Origin: Pseudotabrizicola formosa
GTDB taxonomy: Bacteria; Pseudomonadota; Alphaproteobacteria; Rhodobacterales; Rhodobacteraceae
Assembly (NCBI RefSeq): GCF_002900965.1
Contig: NZ_PJOM01000002.1
Span: 1,240,001 to 1,304,000 of the forward strand
Length of the DNA: 64,000 nucleotides
Direction of reading: 5' to 3'
Under the pieces are notes generated by a model. It was not told the DNA's origin and made no database searches. It worked only from the letters and a program-made list of their open reading frames with translations. Each line of letters starts with the position of its first letter. The first letter of the stretch is position 1. The position numbers and the translations under genes were made by a program. Positions 9,745 to 18,267 of this stretch are shown in pieces.

Positions 9745-10839
9745 CTAGGGCCGGCTGATCTGGCCGCCCCCCACCGCCGCGCGCACGCCGGTGGTGGCCG
9801 GGCCCGAGGTGGGCAGGCCGCGCATCACCCGCACGGCCAGATAGGCAAAGGCCTGCGCCTCCAGCATGTCGCCGTTCAGCCCGATGGCCTCTACCGGGTC
9901 GACCTCCACCCCCAGTCGTGCGGCAAGCTGCGCCATCAGCGCCGCATTGTGCCGCCCGCCGCCACAGACCAGAACGCGCGAGACGGGATGCGGAAAATGC
10001 TCGGCCCCGCGCGCGACTGCGGCGGCGGCACAGGCGACAAGGGTGGCGGCGGAATCGGCATCAGACAAGGGCGCGACGGCGGACAACAGGCCGGGAAAAC
10101 CATTCCGGTCCAACGACTTTGGCGGCATCTTGAAGAAATACGGATGCGACAGGAAGGCCTCTACCACGGCCTCGTCCACCATCCCGGAAGCGGCGAGTGC
10201 CCCGCCCAGATCCTGCCCCAGGCCGCGCCGCTGCAGCATCAGATCATTGACCGGCGCATTGGCAGGCCCGGTGTCAAAGGCCAGCAATGCGCCCGGATCT
10301 TCGGGCCGCGCAACCCTTGGGTCCACCCATGTCAGGTTCCCGACCCCGCCAAGGTTCAGAAAGGCCACCGGCGCATCCAGCCCGGCAAAGCGGGCGCAGG
10401 CGTGGTGGAAGAACGGGGCCAGCGGTGCGCCCTGCCCGCCCATCTGCACGTCCGTACTGCGGAAATCCCAGACCACCGGCACCCCCAGCACCTGCGCCAG
10501 CAAGGCCCCGCTGCCAGCCTGATGCGTGCCGCGCCCGGCGGGGTCATGCGCCAATGTCTGGCCGTGGAACCCCACCACATCCGCCCCCGAAAACCGCGAC
10601 AGCACCTGCGCATGGGCGGTTTCCACCACCGCCGCCGCCTCATCCACCCCCGCGTCCCCCGGCCAGTGGCCAAAGGCGGCGCGGATCACATCCTGCTCTG
10701 CCTGACTATAGGCCCGGTAGGCATCTGGGCCGAATTGTGCAATCGACTGCCCGTCGGTCAGCACCATCGCCGCATCCACCCCGTCCAGCGAGGTGCCTGA
10801 CATCGCCCCCAAAGCCCAGATGGCCCCTGTCACTCGCAT
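9745..10839 (-). CDS. anmK: Anhydro-N-acetylmuramic acid kinase
   Basis: This 364-aa cytoplasmic kinase of the actin-like ATPase fold phosphorylates 1,6-anhydro-MurNAc during peptidoglycan recycling. The N-terminal phosphate-binding motif [12 protein letters not shown] (residues 11-22) and the glycine-rich [10 protein letters not shown] and LVCGGGRHN stretches are diagnostic. The ATG at 10839 follows GGAAAG; the frame is open to 10917 but those residues are not family-like. It is divergent from tyrS with a 76-bp gap, a common arrangement in this family of bacteria. Confidence 0.95.
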   Translation of the reverse strand: MRVTGAIWALGAMSGTSLDGVDAAMVLTDGQSIAQFGPDAYRAYSQAEQDVIRAAFGHWPGDAGVDEAAAVVETAHAQVLSRFSGADVVGFHGQTLAHDPAGRGTHQAGSGALLAQVLGVPVVWDFRSTDVQMGGQGAPLAPFFHHACARFAGLDAPVAFLNLGGVGNLTWVDPRVARPEDPGALLAFDTGPANAPVNDLMLQRRGLGQDLGGALAASGMVDEAVVEAFLSHPYFFKMPPKSLDRNGFPGLLSAVAPLSDADSAATLVACAAAAVARGAEHFPHPVSRVLVCGGGRHNAALMAQLAARLGVEVDPVEAIGLNGDMLEAQAFAYLAVRVMRGLPTSGPATTGVRAAVGGGQISRP

Positions 10840-10915
10840 CTTTCCAAGCCCCCCCATCTGTTCAAACCCGCCGGCCGCCGCTATACCCCCCCACAGTCTA
10901 TGACACGAGGACGAC

Positions 10916-12166
10916 ATGACCTACCATCCGAAATCAGACTTCATGCGCGTGATGATGACCCGGGGCTTTCTGGCCGATTGCACGGATTATCAGGCGCTGG
11001 ACGAGGCATTTCGATCCGGGGTCGTGCCCGCCTATATCGGCTATGATGCGACGGCGGCATCCTTGCATGTGGGGCATCTGCTCAACATCATGGTGCTGCG
11101 CTGGTTGCAGAAATGTGGCCACAAGCCGATCACCCTGATGGGCGGCGGCACCACCAAGGTGGGCGATCCGTCGTTCCGCGCCGAGGAACGCCCGCTTCTG
11201 ACGCCGGAAAAGATCGACGAAAACATCGCCGGCATGCAGCAGGTCTTTGCCCGCTACCTGAGCTATGGCGACGGGCCGACCGACGCCATCATGCTCAACA
11301 ATGCCGAATGGCTGGATCATCTGAATTACCTCGAATTCCTGCGCGACATCGGGCGGCATTTCAGCGTCAACCGGATGCTGTCTTTTGACTCGGTGAAGTC
11401 ACGGCTGGACCGGGAGCAATCGCTGTCCTTCCTTGAATTCAACTACATGATCCTGCAAGCCTATGATTTCCTTGAAATCAATCGCCGCTATGGCTGCCTG
11501 TTGCAGATGGGCGGGTCGGATCAATGGGGCAATATCGTCAATGGTGTCGATCTGACGCGCCGGGTGGTGGACCATGAAGTCTATGGGCTGACCACACCGC
11601 TGCTGACCACATCCGACGGGCGCAAGATGGGCAAATCGGCCAATGGCGCGGTCTGGCTCAATGGCGCGATGCTGTCGCCCTATGAATTCTGGCAATTCTG
11701 GCGCAACTCCACCGATGCCGATGTGGGGCGCTTCCTCAAGCTGTTCACCGAACTGCCGGTGGAGGAGTGTGAGCGTCTGGGTGCCCTGCAAGGGGCCGAG
11801 ATCAACGCGGCCAAGGTCATTCTTGCCAATGAGGTCACAACTTTGCTGCACGGGGCAGAGGCCGCACAGGCCGCCGAAGCCACCGCGCGCGAGGTGTTCG
11901 AACTGGGCGGCATCGGCGACGATCTGCCCACGGTGACCCTGGCACCTGCAGAAATCGCGGATGGCATCGGCATCGTGCAGCTCTTTGTGCGCGCGGGCCT
12001 GTCGGCCAGCGGCAAGGACGCCAAGCGCCTGATCTCGGAAGGTGGGGCGCGGGTCAATGATGACATCGTAACCGACAGCGGCCGCCGCTTTGGCGCGGGC
12101 GATCTGGCCGAACCGCTCAAACTGACGGCGGGGAAAAAGCGGCATGCGCTGGTGACACTGGGGTGA
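10916..12166 (+). CDS. tyrS: Tyrosine-tRNA ligase
   Basis: This 416-aa class I aminoacyl-tRNA synthetase charges tRNA-Tyr. The HIGH-type motif is HVGH (residues 51-54). The KMSKS-type loop reads GRKMGKS, with Gly for the usual Ser at the third position, as in many TyrS. An S4-like RNA-binding domain closes the protein ([21 protein letters not shown]). The ATG follows CACGAGGACGAC. The length is normal. Confidence 0.97.
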   Translation: MTYHPKSDFMRVMMTRGFLADCTDYQALDEAFRSGVVPAYIGYDATAASLHVGHLLNIMVLRWLQKCGHKPITLMGGGTTKVGDPSFRAEERPLLTPEKIDENIAGMQQVFARYLSYGDGPTDAIMLNNAEWLDHLNYLEFLRDIGRHFSVNRMLSFDSVKSRLDREQSLSFLEFNYMILQAYDFLEINRRYGCLLQMGGSDQWGNIVNGVDLTRRVVDHEVYGLTTPLLTTSDGRKMGKSANGAVWLNGAMLSPYEFWQFWRNSTDADVGRFLKLFTELPVEECERLGALQGAEINAAKVILANEVTTLLHGAEAAQAAEATAREVFELGGIGDDLPTVTLAPAEIADGIGIVQLFVRAGLSASGKDAKRLISEGGARVNDDIVTDSGRRFGAGDLAEPLKLTAGKKRHALVTLG

Positions 12167-12186
12167 CAGCGTCTTGAAACGGTCAC

Positions 12187-12212
12187 CTGCCGCGGCTAGC
12201 GTGCCGCGGCAG
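12187..12212 (+). terminator. Perfect 10-bp hairpin after tyrS, probable terminator
   Basis: Arms CTGCCGCGGC and GCCGCGGCAG enclose a 6-nt loop 21 bases after the tyrS stop, and the 3' arm is followed by TGCCCTTT. The T-run is weak, so intrinsic termination is likely but not certain. It lies just before the PHP gene start. Confidence 0.5.
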
Positions 12213-12236
12213 TGCCCTTTCAGAAAGCCGCCGCCC

Positions 12237-13160
12237 ATGATCCGTCCATCCGCCTTTTCCACCGCCGGTCGTTTCTGGCGCGGCAATCTGCACACCCATT
12301 CCACCCGGTCCGATGGCGTGCTGCCGCCCGAAGAGGTGTGCCGTCGCTATCGTGCAGAAGGCTATGATTTTCTGGCGCTGACCGATCATTTCGTCGGGTG
12401 TTATGATTTTCCGATCGTTGATACGTTGCCGTACCGGACCGAAGGGTTCACGACCATCCTTGGGGCCGAACTCCATTCCGGTGCGATGGCGAATGGCGAG
12501 CTGTGGCATATCCTCGCCGTCGGCCTGCCCGCGGATTTTCCGCCCTCTGACAGCCCGGATTTTCACGCCAAACCCGGGCAGGAATCCGCCGCCGCGCTGG
12601 CCGCTCGTGCAGTCGAGGCCGGAGCCTTTGTCGCCATTGCCCATCCGCAATGGTCTGGCCTGACACTGGCGGACGCGCGCGGCGTGACCGCCGCCCATGC
12701 GGTGGAGATCTACAACCACGGCTGCGCCATGGGCTGCGACCGCCCCGATGGCGCCGCCATCGCCGACCTGCTGCTGTCTGAAGGCCGCCGCCTGACCATG
12801 ATCGCCACAGACGACGCGCATTTCCATGAGCCGGACCATTTTGGCGGCTGGGTGATGGTGAAAGCGCCCGAAAACACGCCCGAGGCCCTGCTCTCGGCCC
12901 TCAAAGCCGGTGACTTCTATTCCAGCCAGGGCCCAGAACTGCGCGACATTCGCCTGTTCGATGACCGGATCGAGGTCGAGAGCAGCGCCGTCGCCGCCAT
13001 GATCGTGCAAGGTCAAGGCACCGCTGCCCGCGCGGTCCATGGCCATTCGATGACCAGCGCCGAGATGGACCTCTCCCGCTTTGGCAACAGCCCCTGGCTG
13101 CGGGTGACGCTGATGGACAGTGCGGGCAAGCGGGCTTGGTCCAATCCGATCTGGCGGTAG
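12237..13160 (+). CDS. PHP-domain metal-dependent phosphoesterase
   Basis: This 307-aa protein has a PHP domain, a multi-metal phosphoesterase fold. Metal-ligand motifs are visible as NLHTHSTRSDG near residue 17, LTDHF, the Glu of GAELHS, AIAHPQWS and TDDAH. The ATG at 12237 begins MIRPSAFS; the frame opens upstream at 12174 but that would read through the hairpin. It follows tyrS and is convergent with the dehydrogenase at 13203. The substrate is unknown; relatives hydrolyse nucleotides or small phosphoesters. Confidence 0.8.
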   Translation: MIRPSAFSTAGRFWRGNLHTHSTRSDGVLPPEEVCRRYRAEGYDFLALTDHFVGCYDFPIVDTLPYRTEGFTTILGAELHSGAMANGELWHILAVGLPADFPPSDSPDFHAKPGQESAAALAARAVEAGAFVAIAHPQWSGLTLADARGVTAAHAVEIYNHGCAMGCDRPDGAAIADLLLSEGRRLTMIATDDAHFHEPDHFGGWVMVKAPENTPEALLSALKAGDFYSSQGPELRDIRLFDDRIEVESSAVAAMIVQGQGTAARAVHGHSMTSAEMDLSRFGNSPWLRVTLMDSAGKRAWSNPIWR

Positions 13161-13202
13161 GCTGGTGGAGCGGGGGCAGACCCTCCGGGAGTATGGGGCC
13201 AT

Positions 13203-14102
13203 CTACTCCAGCCGGGCCGGGAACCCTTCGGCCCGCAGATCGGTGCCAAGCGCGTCTTCCAGCAGCTTCACGATCTGCGTCGATTGCGCCGCCCCGCCAT
13301 AGGCCGCACGACCCTTGACAAAGGTCTGCATGGTCTGGCCCGCCAGGTCCAGCGGCACGCCGAATTCCTGCCCGAACCCCATGGCAAAGCCCAGATCCTT
13401 CAGCGCCAGATCCATAGTGAAGGCAATGTCATAGCTGCCGTTCAGGATCAGCTGGCCTTCGGTTTCATGCACGAAACTGCTGCCCGATGAGGCGGCAATC
13501 GCCTCCCATGCGGTTTTCAGATCCAAGCCCCCGCGGCGAGCCAACATCAGCGCTTCGCCATCCGCGACCAGATGGATGAAGGCCAGCATATTGGTGATCA
13601 CCTTGATCACCGCCGCCGACCCCAGCGGCCCCATGTGGAACAGCCGGTTGCCGATGGCCATCAGCGCGGCGCGGTGCAGATCTAGCAAATCGGCGTCGCC
13701 GCCCACCAGCACGGTGATTTCCCCGCGCGCCGCCAGATGCACGCCGCCCGTCACCGGTGCCTCCAGCATCCGCAGGCCAGCCGCCTGCGCGACTTCCGCC
13801 AGCCGGATCACGTCATCGCGGCCAAGGGTGGAATTTTCCACCCATGTCATCCCGGGCCGCGCCGTGCTCAACACCTGCGCCAGCACCGCCTCGGACACGG
13901 CCGGAGAGGGCAGGCAGGTGAAGACATGATCCACGCGGCCCGCCAGATCGGCCGGGCTGTCCGCCACCCCTGCCCCCATTGCGCGGTGCCGTTCGGCAAG
14001 CGCGGTGTCACGGTCATGGACCACCACCTGATGCCCCGCGCGGATCAGGCTGGCCGCCAGATGCCCGCCCAGATTGCCAAGCCCGATATAGCCGATCTTC
14101 AC
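13203..14102 (-). CDS. NAD(P)-dependent beta-hydroxyacid dehydrogenase (3-hydroxyisobutyrate dehydrogenase family)
   Basis: This 299-aa protein has an N-terminal Rossmann domain (IGYIGLGNLGGHLAASL) and the all-helical C-terminal domain of the family. The catalytic lysine lies in GSAAVIKVITNML, followed by LVADGEALMLARRGG. The GTG at 14102 is chosen because GGAG lies about 8 bases upstream and the Rossmann motif starts directly after it. It is the last gene of the methylated-amine operon, 25 bp after the MttB homologue. It probably handles a hydroxyacid or succinate-semialdehyde-like intermediate, but the substrate cannot be read from the sequence. Confidence 0.8.
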   Translation of the reverse strand: MKIGYIGLGNLGGHLAASLIRAGHQVVVHDRDTALAERHRAMGAGVADSPADLAGRVDHVFTCLPSPAVSEAVLAQVLSTARPGMTWVENSTLGRDDVIRLAEVAQAAGLRMLEAPVTGGVHLAARGEITVLVGGDADLLDLHRAALMAIGNRLFHMGPLGSAAVIKVITNMLAFIHLVADGEALMLARRGGLDLKTAWEAIAASSGSSFVHETEGQLILNGSYDIAFTMDLALKDLGFAMGFGQEFGVPLDLAGQTMQTFVKGRAAYGGAAQSTQIVKLLEDALGTDLRAEGFPARLE

Positions 14103-14127
14103 GCTGTTTCTCCGCCCATGATACGCC

Positions 14128-15681
14128 TCACTGGAAATGGATCCGGTATTTCGCACGGATCGCCGCATCGATCTCGGGGGCCACCCGGCACCCGGCCTTG
14201 GCGAGGATCGCATTCTTGCGCTCCACCGCCTTGTCGAGCAGTTGCGGCTTGCCTGCCTCGTTCCACTCCTTCGGGCTCATCCGGTTGCCCACCATCGGAT
14301 AGGTGTATTCGGTCTGCATCAAGCGCAGGGTCTGGTCTGACCCAAGGTAATGCCCCGGCCCGCCCAGGCAGACCTCTTTCATCGCCTCGATGGAGGTCGA
14401 GTCCTCGGTCACGTCGATGCCGCGCACACAGCGCATCGCCTGCCCCAGCAGATCATCCCCCAGCACCAGCGATTCCAGACAGAACCCCAAAAGCGAGGCA
14501 TGCATCCCCACCGCCTCGTAGCACAGGTTCAACCCCGCCAGACCGGCCAGGGTGTTGGTGATCGCCTGCTCCCACCCGGCCTGCATGTCGGGCAGCTTGC
14601 TGTCGGAAATCCCGCTCGCCGCCCCGCCGGGCAGGTCATAGAACCGGTGCATCTGCGCGCAGCCCGCGGTCAGCAGCGCCTGCTCGGCGGATCCGCCCGA
14701 CATCGCCCCGGTGCGCAGATCGCTGACGAAGGGCCAGGTGCCAAAGATGCAGGGCGCGCCCTTTTTGATCGCATTGGCATAGACCACGCCGGCCAGACAT
14801 TCTGCCACCGCCTGCACGATGGTCAGCGCAATCGGTGCCGGTGCCGTCGCCCCGGCCTGCCCCGCGCTCAGCAAAAGCATCGGCATCGCGCGCCGGATGC
14901 AGTCTTCCATGGTGATGCAGGATTCTTCGGCAAACTTCATCGGTGGCACGACAAAGCAATTGGAATTGCTGACAAACGGCCGCTCCAACCATTTCTCCTC
15001 GCCCCCCGCCACCATGTAGAGCATGTCAAAACAATCGGCGACATGGGACGGGTCGCTGAAGGACGTGCCGACATGCTTCACGGTCCCGGCCAGACAGCCA
15101 TAAAGCGTGTTCAGATCCATGTCGCGGTTGTCCACCACATCGCGGCAGACCATGGTGCGCTGATAGAAATGGATGTTGTCGAGGTTATCCACCAGCCTTG
15201 CGGCATCATAAAGATCCTGCGCTGTGCTGTCGCGGTACTCCAGCGTGAACGGGTCGACGATATGCACCGCCGCGCCCGCCGTGCCGTAATGCACCTTGCT
15301 GCCGCTCAGATGCATGTCATGGCGCGGGTCGCGGGCATAGAGCGTGATGTCGCGCGCCGCCACCGCCAGCATGTCCTCGACCAGCGCGCGCGGAAAGCGC
15401 AGCCGCCCGTCATCTCCCAGCACCGCCCCCGCCGCCGTCATCACTGCCACGCCCGAGGGTGGGGCCTGTGACAACCCGATCTCTTCCAGCGCCTGCAAGG
15501 CCGCCTGGTGAATGCGCGCCATGCCCGCATCGGTCAGCGGCCGGTACTGCCCGCCCGGCATTCCGGGCCGGATGGGGCGCATCGCTTCCGACAAGGGTGC
15601 CGCGCGCAACGCCACCCGCGCCCCCCGACCGCCCGACCGCTTCGCACGCAACGGCTCACACACTTCGCCAAGATCACTCAT
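14128..15681 (-). CDS. MttB-family (non-pyrrolysine) methylamine methyltransferase homologue
   Basis: This 517-aa protein belongs to the trimethylamine methyltransferase (MttB) superfamily. Family stretches include HYGTAGAAVHIVDPFT, LVDNLDNIHFYQRTMV and a TIM-barrel core ending in HYLGSDQTLRLMQTEY. The frame is uninterrupted with no internal amber codon, so it is a pyrrolysine-free member. Characterised non-Pyl relatives (MtgB and others) demethylate quaternary amines such as glycine betaine and pass the methyl to a corrinoid protein. No corrinoid protein is encoded nearby. The ATG at 15681 is preferred over a GTG six bases upstream. It lies between two demethylase-type genes and a dehydrogenase. 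Confidence 0.88.
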   Translation of the reverse strand: MSDLGEVCEPLRAKRSGGRGARVALRAAPLSEAMRPIRPGMPGGQYRPLTDAGMARIHQAALQALEEIGLSQAPPSGVAVMTAAGAVLGDDGRLRFPRALVEDMLAVAARDITLYARDPRHDMHLSGSKVHYGTAGAAVHIVDPFTLEYRDSTAQDLYDAARLVDNLDNIHFYQRTMVCRDVVDNRDMDLNTLYGCLAGTVKHVGTSFSDPSHVADCFDMLYMVAGGEEKWLERPFVSNSNCFVVPPMKFAEESCITMEDCIRRAMPMLLLSAGQAGATAPAPIALTIVQAVAECLAGVVYANAIKKGAPCIFGTWPFVSDLRTGAMSGGSAEQALLTAGCAQMHRFYDLPGGAASGISDSKLPDMQAGWEQAITNTLAGLAGLNLCYEAVGMHASLLGFCLESLVLGDDLLGQAMRCVRGIDVTEDSTSIEAMKEVCLGGPGHYLGSDQTLRLMQTEYTYPMVGNRMSPKEWNEAGKPQLLDKAVERKNAILAKAGCRVAPEIDAAIRAKYRIHFQ

Positions 15682-15703
15682 TGCCACGCCCCTGTTTCAA
15701 TAT

Positions 15704-15757
15704 CTGTTCGTAAATATCCTCCGGGGGTCCGGGGGTGGAAAACCCCCGGTCCAACAC
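15704..15757 (-). repeat. Intergenic hairpin element, copy 2
   Basis: Read on the minus strand this contains CCGGGGGT...ACCCCCGG forming a stem, then a second CCCCCGG block, then GGAGGATATTT and GAACAGATA. It is almost the same as the element at 18211-18262. It sits directly after the stop of the upstream oxidoreductase and before the MttB-family gene. Confidence 0.8.
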
Positions 15758-15760
15758 CGG

Positions 15761-18208
15761 TCACGCGCGCATCCGTTCAGACCCCGGATCATACATCGGC
15801 ACCAGCGACACCTCCGCCCCATAGCGCCGCCCGGCGATCTCGATCTCATAGGTTGATCCCAGGACATCCGCCTCGGTCTCCCCCGAACACGGCACATAGC
15901 CCAAGCCCACGGCTCCGCCCAAAGCATGACCATAATTGCCGCTTGTCACCGGCCCGACGATCCTTCCATTCCGCACGATGGCCTCGTTGTGAAAGATCAT
16001 CGCCCCCGGATCGCGCACCAGGAATTGCACCATCCGCCGGGTCAGCCCTGCCTCCGCCTTGCGCAGCACGGCGTCGCGGCCGATGAATGCCGGCTTCTTG
16101 CGGCTGACGGCAAAGCCCAGACCCGCCTCCAGCACGTGATCCTCATCGGTGATGTCATGGCCGAAATGGCGATAGGCCTTCTCGATCCGGCACGAATCCA
16201 GCGCATGCAGCCCACACAGTTTCATCTCCGGCGCGGCCTCGCGCAAAGCCTCGAACACATGCGCCGCCTGATCGGTGGGCACATAAAGCTCCCAGCCGAG
16301 TTCCCCCACATAAGACACCCGGTGCGCCCGGGCCAGACCCATGCCGATCTCGATCTCCCGCGCCGTCCCAAAGGGATGCGCACCATTGCCAAAGTCCTGC
16401 GGCGACACCCGGCCCAGCACCTCACGCGCCTGCGGCCCCATCAGGCACAGCACCGCTTCCGCCGCTGTCACATCGGTGATCACGGCAAAATCGTCTCCCA
16501 GATGCCGCCGCAGCCAGGCCAGATCACGCTGCAAGGTCGCCCCCGGCACCACCAGCAGAAACGCCGTCTCCGACAGGCGGGTGACTGTCAGATCGCTCTC
16601 GATCCCGCCGCGCGCATTCAGCATCTGGCTGTAGACCACGCGGCCCAGCGCCACATCGACCTGCGCCGCACAGACCCGGTTCAGAAAGGCGCAGGCGTCG
16701 CGCCCCTCGACCCGGATCTTGCCGAAACTGGTCATGTCAAACAGGCCGACGCCTGTGCGCACCGCCAGATGCTCGGCGCGCTGGTTGCCCCACCAGTTCG
16801 CCCGGCCCCAGCCATACTGATAGGCCGCCTCCTGCCCCGCATCGGCAAACCAGTTCGCCCGCTCCCATCCCGCCACCTCGCCAAAGACCGCGCCGCACGT
16901 CTTGAGCGCTTCGTGCAGCGGGCTGCGCCGTACACCCCGGCTGGTCGCCATCTGCCGGTACGGGTAGTGGTCGGCATATAAAAGCCCCAGCGTCTCGCTC
17001 ACCCGCTCTTTCAGATAGCGCCGGTTCTTCTGGAACGGCTGCGCCCGGCGGATATCCACCTCCCACAGGTCGAACGGCGGCTCGCCTTCGGTAATCCAAT
17101 GCGCAAGCGCCATCCCAGCCCCACCGGATGAGGCGATGCCGATGGAATTATACCCCGCCGCCACCCAATAGCCGCCCAGTTCCGGTGCCTCCCCCAGATA
17201 ATAGCGGTCATCGGGCGTAAAACTCTCTGGCCCGTTGAAGAAGGTATGGATGCCAGCGCTCTGGAACAGCGGCATGCGCGCCATTGCCGCCTCCAGGATC
17301 GGCTGGAAATGATCCCAGTCCTCGGGCAGTGTATCGAATTCGAAATCCGCCCGGATACCACCCATCCCCCAGGGCTTGGCCTTGGGCTCGAAGGCCCCCA
17401 GCATCATCTTGCCGGCATCGGATTTGTAATAGGCGCATTCATCAGGCACCCGCAGCACCGGCAGATGTCCCAGACCCGTCACCGGCTCTGTCACCAGATA
17501 GAAATGCTCGCAAGCATGCAGCGGCACCGTGACCCCATTTAGCGCCGCCAGATCCCGCCCCCACATGCCGCCGCAGTTGATCACCACATCGGCGGCGATA
17601 TGCCCCGGCCCCTCCGGCCCGGTATATTCCACCCCGGTCACCCGGCCCCCTGCCGTGGTGACCCGGGTCACCACCACCCCTTCGGCGATCACCGCGCCAC
17701 GCATCCGCGCGCTCTTGGCCAAAGCCATGGCAATATTGGCCGGGTCGCACTGCCCGTCCAACGGCAGATGCACCCCGCCCAGCACATCGCCCACTTCAAG
17801 ATGCGGATACATCGCCTTGATCTCGCTGGGCGAAACCTCCCCCACCTCGACATCGAAGATCCGCGCCAGCGTCGCTTGCCGGCGCAGCTCCTCCATCCGG
17901 TCTGCCGTCAAGGCAACCGAGATCGACCCCACCTGCCGCATGCCCGTGGCAATCCCGGTCTCCGCTTCCAGCCCGACATAAAGCCCTGCCGAATAGCGCG
18001 CCAGCCGGGTCATGTTGGCACTGCCGCGCAGCTGGCCGATCAGACCCGCCGCATGCCATGTCGTGCCGCTCGTCAGCCGCTTGCGCTCCAAGAGCACAAT
18101 ATCGGTCCACCCGGCCTTCGCCAGATGATAGGCGACGGAACAGCCCGAAATGCCACCCCCGATGATCACCGCCCGCGCCTTGTCCGGCAAACCCACGTCA
18201 AACCTCAT
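15761..18208 (-). CDS. FAD-dependent oxidoreductase / GcvT fusion, dimethylglycine/sarcosine dehydrogenase-like (second copy)
   Basis: This 815-aa protein has an N-terminal DAO-type FAD domain (about 1-380; dinucleotide motif VIIGGGISGCSVAYHL). A WHAAG motif has His52, the position that binds FAD covalently in DMGDH and SARDH. The C-terminal half (about 430-800) is a GcvT/aminomethyltransferase-like folate domain (GVGLFDMTSFGKIRVEG, YVGELGWELYVP, GFAVSRKKPAFIGRDA). Such enzymes oxidise N-methyl groups and load the formaldehyde on tetrahydrofolate. The ATG at 18208 follows the repeat without a clear Shine-Dalgarno. It is a divergent paralogue of the upstream gene. Confidence 0.92.
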   Translation of the reverse strand: MRFDVGLPDKARAVIIGGGISGCSVAYHLAKAGWTDIVLLERKRLTSGTTWHAAGLIGQLRGSANMTRLARYSAGLYVGLEAETGIATGMRQVGSISVALTADRMEELRRQATLARIFDVEVGEVSPSEIKAMYPHLEVGDVLGGVHLPLDGQCDPANIAMALAKSARMRGAVIAEGVVVTRVTTAGGRVTGVEYTGPEGPGHIAADVVINCGGMWGRDLAALNGVTVPLHACEHFYLVTEPVTGLGHLPVLRVPDECAYYKSDAGKMMLGAFEPKAKPWGMGGIRADFEFDTLPEDWDHFQPILEAAMARMPLFQSAGIHTFFNGPESFTPDDRYYLGEAPELGGYWVAAGYNSIGIASSGGAGMALAHWITEGEPPFDLWEVDIRRAQPFQKNRRYLKERVSETLGLLYADHYPYRQMATSRGVRRSPLHEALKTCGAVFGEVAGWERANWFADAGQEAAYQYGWGRANWWGNQRAEHLAVRTGVGLFDMTSFGKIRVEGRDACAFLNRVCAAQVDVALGRVVYSQMLNARGGIESDLTVTRLSETAFLLVVPGATLQRDLAWLRRHLGDDFAVITDVTAAEAVLCLMGPQAREVLGRVSPQDFGNGAHPFGTAREIEIGMGLARAHRVSYVGELGWELYVPTDQAAHVFEALREAAPEMKLCGLHALDSCRIEKAYRHFGHDITDEDHVLEAGLGFAVSRKKPAFIGRDAVLRKAEAGLTRRMVQFLVRDPGAMIFHNEAIVRNGRIVGPVTSGNYGHALGGAVGLGYVPCSGETEADVLGSTYEIEIAGRRYGAEVSLVPMYDPGSERMRA

Positions 18209-18210
18209 TA

Positions 18211-18262
18211 TCTGTTCAAAAATATCCCACGGGGGTCCGGGGGTGTGAAACCCCCGGTCCTG
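18211..18262 (-). repeat. Intergenic hairpin element, copy 1
   Basis: The minus strand reads CCGGGGGTTT...ACACCCCCGG (stem), then ACCCCCG, then GGGATATTTTTGAACAGATA, ending just before the ATG at 18208. It fills the 59-bp gap between the two dehydrogenases. It shares nearly all positions with the copy at 15704-15757, differing mainly in the loop and near the GGATATT. Confidence 0.8.
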
Positions 18263-18267
18263 TCCTC

